Positions 1-6,205 of a DNA stretch of 12,400 nt are shown here, piece by piece. The position numbers and the translations under genes were made by a program. The stretch covers positions 1 through 12,400 of the forward strand of contig JBCDED010000089.1 of the NCBI GenBank assembly GCA_039179985.1. The letters are read 5' to 3'. Below the pieces are notes generated by a model. The model was not told where the DNA came from. It saw nothing but the letters and a program-made list of their open reading frames with translations, and did not search any database. Within the stretch, counting starts at the first letter, position 1. Each line of letters begins with the position of its first letter. Origin of the DNA: JBCCMQ01 sp039179985 (lineage in GTDB: Bacteria > Pseudomonadota > Alphaproteobacteria > Rhodobacterales > Rhodobacteraceae).

Positions 1-183
1 GACTTCGCCGTGCTCGACCGAGACTACTTTGCCGTGACCGACGCCGAAATTGCCAAGTTGCAATCCGACCTGACGGTGCTTGGTGGCGAGGTGGTCCACG
101 CCAAAGGCGACTACCGCGCGCTTGATCTCAAGCACATTCCGCCGGTCAGCCCGGACTGGTCGCCGGTCGCGGACGAGGCTTGA
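1..183 (+). CDS. Amidohydrolase (YtcJ-like family), C-terminal fragment cut by window edge
   Basis: The frame is open from base 1 and ends at TGA 181-183, leaving 60 residues. The fragment begins DFAVLDRDYFAV and ends PDWSPVADEA. It matches the C-terminus of the next gene closely: that protein has DIAVLDRDYFDV followed by a similar strand-rich tail with VVYAKG and PDWSP. The piece is therefore the end of an amidohydrolase of the same subfamily, namely the part of the small beta domain that follows the catalytic barrel. No metal-binding residues lie in the visible part, so activity cannot be judged here. It is encoded just upstream of its paralogue, with an 81-nt gap that contains an inverted repeat, so the two may be a tandem duplication. 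Substrate is unknown. The family assignment is firm through the neighbour; whether the full gene is intact cannot be seen. Confidence 0.85.
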   Translation, partial: DFAVLDRDYFAVTDAEIAKLQSDLTVLGGEVVHAKGDYRALDLKHIPPVSPDWSPVADEA

Positions 184-190
184 GGACAGG

Positions 191-222
191 GTGCCGCCTG
201 CCAAGAGACTGACGGGCGGCAC
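191..222 (+). other. Inverted repeat between the two amidohydrolase genes
   Basis: Arms GTGCCGCC (191-198) and GGCGGCAC (215-222) are perfectly complementary over 8 bp around a 16-nt loop. No T-run follows, so it is not a canonical intrinsic terminator. It could stabilise or partly stop the upstream transcript before the next gene's ribosome binding site (AGGAG at 253-257). It may also be chance in GC-rich DNA. Confidence 0.3.
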
Positions 223-264
223 AAAACTCGATTTGAGACCCTTTGAGGGGGCAGGAGACGACAG

Positions 265-1989
265 ATGGCAGAGACGATTCTATACGGTGGCAAGATCACG
301 ACCATGGACCCGGACCAACCGGAGGCCAGCGCCATCGCCATGGACGGCAACACGATTCTGGCCGTAGGCAGCGACACCGATATTCTTGCCCTGAAGACCG
401 CCGACACCGCAGTGATCGACCTGGGCGGCCAGCGCGTGATCCCGGGCCTGATCGACAGCCACACGCATATTATCCGGCAGGGCAACAACTTTGCCATGGA
501 ACTTCGCTGGGACGAGGTTCCATCACTTGCCGACGGTCTGGCTATGCTGAAGGCACAGGCCCAGAGGACGCCCGCCGGCCAGTGGATCCGGGTCGTGGGC
601 GGATGGGCCGCCGATCAGTTTGCCGAACGGCGCCTGCCGACGCTCGACGAAATCAACGCGGCGGCAACGGATGTCCCGGTTTACGTGCTGCACCTCTATG
701 ACCGCGCCTGGTTGAACAAGGCGGCGCTGCGCGCGCTCGGGATCGACCGGCACTTCTATGAGCCCTTCGTCTCGGGCCGCCTGGAGCGCGATGACAACGG
801 CGTTCCCACGGGGCTAGCGCTCGCACGGCCCAACGCGCAGCCGCTCTACGCGCTGCTCGACATGGCGCCGAAGCTTGATTTCGAAGACCAGGTCACCTCG
901 ACCAAGCACTACTTCCGGGCGCTCAACGGGCTTGGCCTGACGTCGGCACTGGACTGTGCGGGCGGGTTCCTCAACTACCCCGACGACTACGGCGTGATCT
1001 CCGAGCTCAACCGCCGGGGCGAGCAGACCGTGCGCATCGGCTACCAGCTTTTTGCCCAGCGCCCGCTCTTTGAACTCGATGACTTCAAACGCTGGAACGA
1101 CATCGTCAAACCCGATGAAGGCGACGACTACCTCAAATGCGTGGGCGCCGGCGAAATGCTGGTGGCCTCTGCCTATGATTTCGAGGATTTTTCCTATCCG
1201 CGCCCTGAACTGCCCAAACGCATGGAAGGCGATCTGCGCCCGGTGCTCGAGTTTCTGTTCGAGAACCGCTGGCCGATCCGTTTCCACTGTACCTACGAGG
1301 AAAGCGCCCACAGGCTCCTGTCGCTTGTGGAAGAAGTCGGGCGCGACAAGGGGCTTGAGGAACTCAACTGGATCTTTGACCACGGCGAGACCGTGAGCGA
1401 GGCAACGATGGAGCGCGTGGCGCGCCTTGGCGGCGGTATCTCCTACCAGAACCGCATCGCCTTCCAGGTCAGCGCCTACCGCGACCTTTACGGTGAGGAC
1501 GCGCTGCGCGACGTGATGCCGGTGAAAAAGATGATGGCTGCGGGCGTGCCTCTGGCCGCCGGGACAGATGCGACGCGCGTGTCTTCGTACAACCCCTGGC
1601 TGGCAATCCATTTTGCCGTCTCGGGGAAGGGTCGGGGCGGTGATGTGATCTGGTCTCCGGACAACAAACTCGACCGGCATGACGCTCTGCGGCACTGGAC
1701 GTCCGCCGGAGCCTGGTTTTCGCGCGAGAGCGGCAAGAAAGGGCAAATCAAGGCGGGGCGGCTGGCCGATATTGCCGTGCTCGACCGCGATTACTTTGAC
1801 GTGGCCGAGGACGACATCGCCAACATCACCGCCGATCTGACCTTTACGGGCGGCAAAGTGGTTTATGCCAAGGGTGCCTTTGCAACCCACGCGCCCGCGG
1901 CGCTGCCCGGACTGCCCGACTGGTCCCCGATTCCGGCCTTCGGTGCGCCCGGTGCACCGGGCGTGCAGGGCCGTATGGCGGCGGAGTAA
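265..1989 (+). CDS. Metal-dependent amidohydrolase, YtcJ-like (amidohydrolase 3 family)
   Basis: This is a 574-residue cytoplasmic hydrolase of the amidohydrolase superfamily, with no signal peptide. The N-terminal beta part (residues 1-60) leads into GLIDSHTHI, with the metal-binding HxH at His66 and His68. Further likely ligands or active-site residues are His341 in IRFHCTYEESAH, His373 in WIFDHGE, and Asp435 in AAGTDATRVSSYNPW. The C-terminal small domain (about 495-545) returns to the beta fold with GRLADIAVLDRDYF. Length and motif order fit the YtcJ/exoenzyme-regulatory amidohydrolase 3 group, whose members hydrolyse amide or ester-like bonds in varied small molecules. The substrate cannot be read from sequence. 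The start has AGGAG 7 nt upstream. It follows a partial paralogue and precedes a GNAT gene by 11 nt, probably as one operon with the GNAT and exporter genes. The tail APGAPGVQGR is low-complexity and probably dispensable. Confidence 0.9.
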   Translation: MAETILYGGKITTMDPDQPEASAIAMDGNTILAVGSDTDILALKTADTAVIDLGGQRVIPGLIDSHTHIIRQGNNFAMELRWDEVPSLADGLAMLKAQAQRTPAGQWIRVVGGWAADQFAERRLPTLDEINAAATDVPVYVLHLYDRAWLNKAALRALGIDRHFYEPFVSGRLERDDNGVPTGLALARPNAQPLYALLDMAPKLDFEDQVTSTKHYFRALNGLGLTSALDCAGGFLNYPDDYGVISELNRRGEQTVRIGYQLFAQRPLFELDDFKRWNDIVKPDEGDDYLKCVGAGEMLVASAYDFEDFSYPRPELPKRMEGDLRPVLEFLFENRWPIRFHCTYEESAHRLLSLVEEVGRDKGLEELNWIFDHGETVSEATMERVARLGGGISYQNRIAFQVSAYRDLYGEDALRDVMPVKKMMAAGVPLAAGTDATRVSSYNPWLAIHFAVSGKGRGGDVIWSPDNKLDRHDALRHWTSAGAWFSRESGKKGQIKAGRLADIAVLDRDYFDVAEDDIANITADLTFTGGKVVYAKGAFATHAPAALPGLPDWSPIPAFGAPGAPGVQGRMAAE

Positions 1990-2000
1990 GAGGACTGACA

Positions 2001-2300
2001 ATGACCGAGAACGTGACAATCACCTATGAAGACAGCGACACCAAGGGGCGCTACGTCGCCACGGTCGCGGGCGTCGAAGGTGCGGGCGAGCTGACCCTTT
2101 CCAAGGTCAGCGACGCGCTCGTCATCGCCGACCACACGGCGGTCCCCGACAGCATGCGCGGCATGGGCGTGGCGCGGGCGCTGGTCGAGCATCTCATCGC
2201 CGAGGCGCGCGCCAAGGGCTTCCGGATCGTGCCGCTTTGTCCCTACGTGCGCGCGCAGTCGCAGAAGCATCCGGAGTGGAACGATGTCATCCAGCACTGA
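2001..2300 (+). CDS. Small GNAT-fold N-acetyltransferase, NATD1/YjdJ type
   Basis: This 99-residue protein belongs to the short single-domain GNAT group related to human NATD1 and bacterial YjdJ. It lacks the first helices of full-length GNATs. Visible hallmarks are GRYVA and GELTL strands near residues 16-33, the HTAVP segment (45-49), the acetyl-CoA pyrophosphate loop RGMGVARAL (53-61), and the typical PLCPYV (78-83) followed by HPEW (90-93). Such proteins bind acetyl-CoA, but their substrates are mostly unknown. AGAGGA just before the ATG serves as ribosome binding site. The upstream gene ends 11 nt away, and the last 17 nt of this gene overlap the start of the exporter gene in another frame, which suggests translational coupling. 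Family is confident; biological role is not. Confidence 0.88.
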   Translation: MTENVTITYEDSDTKGRYVATVAGVEGAGELTLSKVSDALVIADHTAVPDSMRGMGVARALVEHLIAEARAKGFRIVPLCPYVRAQSQKHPEWNDVIQH

Positions 2301-3882
2301 CGTGGCCGGGCGCCCGTCGCCCTGGGCGCCGTTTCGCTACCATGCGTTCACGCTGCTCTGGACTGCGGCGCTGATCTCCAACGTCGGCACCTGGATGCAC
2401 GAGGTCGGGGCAGGCTGGCTGATGACGACGCTCAGCCCGTCGCCCGGTGTCGTGGCGCTGGTGCAGGCGGCGACAACGCTGCCCGTCTTCCTCTTTGCAC
2501 TCTTTGCGGGCGCGCTCGCCGACCGGCTCGATAAGCGCAAGATGCTGATCGTCATCAATGTGCTGATGCTGGCTGTGGCCCTGGCGCTGGCGGTTCTCGT
2601 ACAGGCCGGGGCGATGACGCCGGTGCTCCTGATCGTCTTTACCTTCCTCATTGGGACCGGCGCCGCCTTCATGGCACCCGCCTGGCAGGCGGTGGTCCCC
2701 GCACTCGTGCCGCGCGACACACTGCAGCCGGCGATTGCTCTCAACTCCATGGGCATCAACATCAGTCGCGCCATCGGCCCCGCGCTGGCCGGGGTGTTGA
2801 TTGCCAGTGTCGGTCTGGCCTCGCCCTTTTTCGTCAATGCGCTCAGCTTCATCGCGATCATCGCGGCGCTCGTTCTCTGGCGGCCCGAGGCGTCCGCCAA
2901 GAAGGCCACGCAACAGCCGATCCTGGCGGCCATGGCAACGGGCCTGCGCCACGTGCGACACAACCCGCCCATGCGCGCCACGCTCGTGCGGGCGCTGGCT
3001 TTCTTCTTTTTTGCCTCCGCCTACTGGGCGCTCTTGCCGCTTGTTGCCCGCTCCATCCCGGGCGGCGGGGCGGAGCTTTACGGGATCCTCCTGACGCTTG
3101 TCGGCGCCGGGGCCGTGGGTGGCGCCCTGATCCTGCCAGGTCTGCGGGCGCGCTATGACGCCAACACCACAGCTGCCGCCGGTATCCTCGGGACAGGGGT
3201 TGCCATTCTTCTTATGGCTTCGGCCTGGCGCGCCGAGATGGCCATGGCGGGATCGCTTTTGGGCGGACTGGCCTGGATAACCGTGCTGACGACCTTTCAT
3301 GTCTCTGCGCAAACGGCGCTGCCCAACTGGGTCCGGGCGCGAGGCCTGTCGGTCTTCCTGATGGTCTTTTTCGGGTCCATGGCGCTTGGCGCCACTGTCT
3401 GGGGTCAGATCGCCAGCCTGACGTCGCCCATGGTGTCGATGCTGCTGGCCGCGGCTGGTCTGATCATCGGACTGCCGTTCGTCCAGCGCTACAGACTGGG
3501 GCAGGCGGAGGGTCTGGATCTGACGCCCGCATCGCTCTGGCCCGCCGCGCCCATCGTCGCGGAAGACGACGGCGCCCATAGCGATAAAGGGCCGGTCATG
3601 GTGACCATTGAATACGATGTATCACCCTTGCAGGTCACCGCGTTCCTTGAGGCGATCCACGCGCTTTCAGGCGAACGACTGCGCGACGGTGCCTATGGGT
3701 GGCAGGTCTACCGGTCGGTGGAAGACGAGGGCCGCTGGATCGAGGCCTTCTGGCTGACAAGCTGGCAGGACCACCTCGACCAGCATGACCGCGCCACCGA
3801 GGAAGACGCCCACCTGCGCGACTCGGTCCGTGCGTTCGACCAGAACGGCGCCCCGCGCATTCGGCATTTCATCGCCCCGTGA
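2284..3882 (+). CDS. MFS exporter of the MFS_3 family with C-terminal ABM-like domain
   Basis: This 532-residue inner-membrane protein has about 10-12 hydrophobic segments between residues 20 and 400 and the major facilitator loop signature GALADRLDKRK (76-86). It resembles the MFS_3 (DUF894, EntS-like) family of proton-driven exporters. After a linker rich in Pro, Ala and acid residues (about 412-435), residues 436-532 form a soluble alpha/beta domain resembling antibiotic biosynthesis monooxygenases. This tail begins MVTIEYDV and contains YGWQVYRSVEDEGRWIEAFW, then a helix with DHLDQHDR. Such a tail is a regular part of full-length MFS_3 proteins, so this is not a new fusion. The start lies inside the GNAT gene with GGAG 7 nt upstream. 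Transported substrate is unknown; co-transcription with an amidohydrolase and an acetyltransferase would fit export of a modified small molecule, which is inference. Confidence 0.88.
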   Translation: MSSSTDVAGRPSPWAPFRYHAFTLLWTAALISNVGTWMHEVGAGWLMTTLSPSPGVVALVQAATTLPVFLFALFAGALADRLDKRKMLIVINVLMLAVALALAVLVQAGAMTPVLLIVFTFLIGTGAAFMAPAWQAVVPALVPRDTLQPAIALNSMGINISRAIGPALAGVLIASVGLASPFFVNALSFIAIIAALVLWRPEASAKKATQQPILAAMATGLRHVRHNPPMRATLVRALAFFFFASAYWALLPLVARSIPGGGAELYGILLTLVGAGAVGGALILPGLRARYDANTTAAAGILGTGVAILLMASAWRAEMAMAGSLLGGLAWITVLTTFHVSAQTALPNWVRARGLSVFLMVFFGSMALGATVWGQIASLTSPMVSMLLAAAGLIIGLPFVQRYRLGQAEGLDLTPASLWPAAPIVAEDDGAHSDKGPVMVTIEYDVSPLQVTAFLEAIHALSGERLRDGAYGWQVYRSVEDEGRWIEAFWLTSWQDHLDQHDRATEEDAHLRDSVRAFDQNGAPRIRHFIAP

Positions 3883-3892
3883 CCAAATCCGT

Positions 3893-3910
3893 CTCCCCCG
3901 ATCGGGGGAG
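3893..3910. terminator. Perfect 18-nt palindrome downstream of the exporter gene
   Basis: CTCCCCCGATCGGGGGAG is a perfect palindrome starting 11 nt after the exporter stop. As RNA it gives a 7-bp GC-rich stem with a GATC loop. No T-run follows, so if it ends transcription it does so without the classic intrinsic signal; a 3'-end stabilising hairpin is equally possible. Its symmetry would also suit binding by a dimeric protein. Confidence 0.4.
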
Positions 3911-3981
3911 GCAACCCTTAGGGGCTCGGGCATGGCCTTCGCCAGCGGCCGCAGGATCGTCGCGAGGCCGTTCGGCGGTGG

Positions 3982-4010
3982 CTGGAAACCTGCTGGACGA
4001 GGGATATAGA
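3982..4010 (+). promoter_or_regulatory. Weak candidate promoter for the RTX-like gene
   Basis: TATAGA at 4005-4010 resembles a -10 box, with CTGGAA at 3982-3987 in the -35 place 17 nt upstream. The -35 match is poor. The RTX gene needs its own promoter because a palindromic possible stop signal separates it from the exporter, and the 207-nt gap before its start is the only room for one. GTTAAC at 4022-4027 lies just downstream. Confidence 0.22.
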
Positions 4011-4089
4011 TTCATTGCGGCGTTAACCAGTTTTTGGGACGCATCCGGCAGAACAAGGGGTGAACAAAAACCCTTCAGCAGGTCATCCC

Positions 4090-5307
4090 ATGCCGACTGT
4101 CTACTTCCGGAACACGGGTCCCGGGGTCTCCAACCAGCTCACTTCTCCGCACTACCGGCTGGAAACGATCTCGGAACGCGGCGCCGGTTTTGTTTTCCAG
4201 AGTGGCGCGGCGGCCTACGACGCCGCCGATGGACCTTGGCAAGTGGAACTCACGTTCCAGGGTGCCAATGGATACGTGCTCGAACAGGGGCCCAATAGCG
4301 GCGATTTGTTCTTCACTTCCGGAAAGATCGTGTCCTACCGGTTTCTGGGCGACGATGGCGAAGAGTGGCTTTTGGCGGACGGGCTTGCCGCCAGTCTTCC
4401 AAAGTTCTCCGCCAGTCTGGCCGTCGGTGCGCCCCTGGATGCCTTGCTGGAGGGGCTGGTCACGGGAAAAACAGTCTTTTCCGGCCGCGCGACGCCGGAG
4501 CTGTCAGACGACATATGGACCGCTTCAGGCAGCGACACGGTTCAAGGCCGCGGTGGCGACGATACCTTCCGGGATGCGGGTGGACGGGACACGTACAAGG
4601 GCGGCGCTGGTTTCGATACGCTCGACTACTCAGGCAATATGGCCACGAAGCAGGGCATCGTCGCGAGACTGGACAAACGGAGCGTGACCGGCCCGGATGA
4701 AAAAACCGACAGCCTGAAATCAGTAGAAGCCATCGGCGGCACGGCTCAAAAGGACCGGTTCACCGGCGATCGCGAAAGCAACACCTTTTACGGGTTTCAG
4801 GGATCGGACCGTATGGACGGGAAGGGTGGCTACGACGAGGTTGACCACCGTTTTGACGCAGACTTCGGTGGAACCTCGGGGATCATCGCCGATCTCGCCG
4901 CCGGCCGTGTCCGCGATGGCTTCGGAACCACCGACAGGATCACAAAGATTGAGGGCGTCGTCGGGACAGCCTTCGCCGACACCTTCTTCGACAACGGGGC
5001 GAATAACTACTTCTTCGCGGGGCAAGGCGCAGACCTGGTCTTCCTTGGGTCAGGGAACGATGTCGTGAACCTTGCCTCCGATGCAGGTGAGACCGACACC
5101 ATTGTCTTTCGCGGCGAGAACTTCGGGACGAACACCGTTTACGGTTTTGGCGCCGAAGATCTTCTGGATATTGACCTCGCCAGCGCGCTTTCGGATCTGA
5201 CCATCTCGCAACAGGGCAATGACGCCCATATCGCGTTCATGGACAGTAGGATTGTTTTGATTGATGTGACCGCCGCGGATCTGACGGCGGAGACATTCGG
5301 GTTCTGA
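4090..5307 (+). CDS. RTX-like calcium-binding protein, probably type I secreted
   Basis: This 405-residue acidic protein contains hemolysin-type (RTX) repeats. Glycine/aspartate-rich nonapeptide-like runs lie at about 147-184 (GSDTVQGRGGDDTF, GGAGFDTLDYSG), 236-252 (FQGSDRMDGKGGYDEVDH) and 309-328 (FAGQGADLVFLGSGNDVVNL). Two longer units, about 189-253 and 264-328, look like an internal duplication: each begins G-I-V/I-A-x-L and runs through an E-x-x-x-G-T linker to an RTX run. The C-terminus resembles RTX proteins that carry an uncleaved type I secretion signal, with TDTIVFRGENFGTNTVYGFGAEDLLDI and a hydrophobic end at AETFGF. No N-terminal signal peptide is seen, which fits that route. The first 140 residues have no motif I recognise. 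I chose ATG 4090 because AGG sits 7 nt upstream; an in-frame GTG at 4060 would add 10 residues but has poor spacing. No type I transporter genes are nearby. Function may be adhesion or an extracellular enzyme; no catalytic motif is visible. Confidence 0.8.
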   Translation: MPTVYFRNTGPGVSNQLTSPHYRLETISERGAGFVFQSGAAAYDAADGPWQVELTFQGANGYVLEQGPNSGDLFFTSGKIVSYRFLGDDGEEWLLADGLAASLPKFSASLAVGAPLDALLEGLVTGKTVFSGRATPELSDDIWTASGSDTVQGRGGDDTFRDAGGRDTYKGGAGFDTLDYSGNMATKQGIVARLDKRSVTGPDEKTDSLKSVEAIGGTAQKDRFTGDRESNTFYGFQGSDRMDGKGGYDEVDHRFDADFGGTSGIIADLAAGRVRDGFGTTDRITKIEGVVGTAFADTFFDNGANNYFFAGQGADLVFLGSGNDVVNLASDAGETDTIVFRGENFGTNTVYGFGAEDLLDIDLASALSDLTISQQGNDAHIAFMDSRIVLIDVTAADLTAETFGF

Positions 5308-5316
5308 GCCCGGGAC

Positions 5317-5886
5317 CTAGCGGCCCCAGGTCCGGACGTCGCCGCAATCCATATGCACGAAGTTCGAGCGCGAATAGCGCCCGACACCGCCCGAGTTGCA
5401 CGCAATCGCCGCGCGCGAAATCTGCCCCACCGAGCGGGACTTCAGTCGCAAGTCCGCAGCTTGACCTTTCATATGGAGCGAATTCCGGGCAACCGAACGG
5501 CTGCGTGACCGCAGCGCCTGATTGGTCGAAGGCGTGCGATATCCCGACAACAGCATGTAAGGCTCGTCGGTTTCCAACAGCGCGTGGGAAGCGGCCATGA
5601 TATCTATTGCGCGCAGGTCGATCTCTTTCTTCGCACCGGACCTCCAGTCACGCATGAAAGTATTTACCTCGGCCAGGCTCTCTTTGATGTACTTTCCTTC
5701 GATCCAGTAAATCGTGTTGATGCTTTCGCCCGTGCGTCCGGAATACATAGAGATACGACGCACATCGCCCGCACCCCTGAGAATACCGAACGCGCTGCTC
5801 ATGGTCGGCGCCGCGACAACCGTTGTTGCGGCAAACGCAGTCAACAGCCCACGCCGACTTAGCGTCACAGTCGTTTTGTTTTTCAT
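5317..5886 (-). CDS. Tat-exported YcbK/MepK-like M15 peptidase (DUF882)
   Basis: This 189-residue protein matches the YcbK family, a branch of the M15 zinc peptidases that act on peptidoglycan peptides. The N-terminus MKNKTTVTLSRRGLLTAFAA has the twin-arginine pattern (SRRGLL at 10-15), followed by a hydrophobic stretch and likely cleavage after SSA (about 30-32). This points to Tat export to the periplasm. M15 features are SGYRTPSTN (114-122), LHMKGQAADLR with zinc ligands His138 and Asp145, and VHMDCGDVRTW with His178 and Asp180. All key residues are present, so it should be active. E. coli YcbK (MepK) is known to cut 3-3 cross-links. Here the gene diverges from a YcbB-like L,D-transpeptidase, the enzyme class that makes those links. 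It converges on the RTX gene with only 9 nt between stop codons. Start supported by AGG upstream and the Tat motif position. Confidence 0.9.
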   Translation of the reverse strand: MKNKTTVTLSRRGLLTAFAATTVVAAPTMSSAFGILRGAGDVRRISMYSGRTGESINTIYWIEGKYIKESLAEVNTFMRDWRSGAKKEIDLRAIDIMAASHALLETDEPYMLLSGYRTPSTNQALRSRSRSVARNSLHMKGQAADLRLKSRSVGQISRAAIACNSGGVGRYSRSNFVHMDCGDVRTWGR

Positions 5887-6205
5887 TTAGTCTGCCTGCA
5901 GTCGTCTTTTTTCAATGTCCGGGATGTCGATTCACTAGTACGCAACACACCGGCACGGCTCGCCGTCCGCAGGTAATTTTTGACACAATTAACCTTGCAA
6001 ACCAAGCGACAAGGCGGTTTCCCGCGATGCCGGGCCGAAAATCGGCGAAAAATTGCCGTTTTCCGTGTAATTTCAGACACGCTAGCGGTGATGTGAAACT
6101 GCCGCACTCCAGAAAGCATTAAGGCCTTGCTGTTAGTTGATTGGACAGCGGCGACGGCAACGGCGAAACTCTTCGCTGCGATTTTAAGTTCACAAGGGGA
6201 TGACA
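5887..6205. other. Divergent intergenic region between MepK-like and L,D-transpeptidase genes
   Basis: This stretch of about 319 nt must hold promoters for both flanking genes. It is visibly more AT-rich than the coding DNA. TTGACA at 5980-5985 on the + strand is a perfect -35 hexamer, but no good -10 box lies 16-18 nt downstream. TTAACC at 5989-5994 resembles a CtrA half-site without its partner. A small hairpin has arms GCCGA (6034-6038) and TCGGC (6042-6046). I found no convincing small ORF or RNA gene. About 200 nt separate the TTGACA from the transpeptidase start, so a long leader is possible. Confidence 0.5.
6194..6199 (+). promoter_or_regulatory. Ribosome binding site deciding the transpeptidase start
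   Basis: AAGGGG ends directly against an ATG at 6200 but sits 6 nt before the in-frame ATG at 6206. Normal spacing favours 6206 as the real start, so the protein is likely 541 rather than 543 residues. Confidence 0.6.

Noticed and set aside
2284..3882. The exporter's C-terminal domain as a novel gene fusion.
   Set aside because: Full-length MFS_3 family proteins regularly carry this type of tail, so it is not new to this gene.
4022..4027. GTTAAC at 4022-4027, and related TTAAC motifs at 5989 and 11408, as possible CtrA sites.
   Set aside because: None has the full TTAA-N7-TTAA arrangement; single half-sites are expected by chance in AT-richer intergenic DNA.
4060..4089. GTG 4060 as start of the RTX-like gene.
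   Set aside because: G-rich bases abut the GTG without usable spacing; ATG 4090 has AGG at 7 nt and gives a cleaner N-terminus.
4558..5075. Gly/Asp-rich repeated DNA in the RTX gene as a DNA repeat or CRISPR-like array.
   Set aside because: The repetition is at protein level and degenerate, with no regular DNA repeats and spacers.
5980..5985. TTGACA as a -35 box for the L,D-transpeptidase gene.
   Set aside because: No acceptable -10 hexamer at 16-18 nt spacing, and it lies over 200 nt from the start, so I did not call a promoter.
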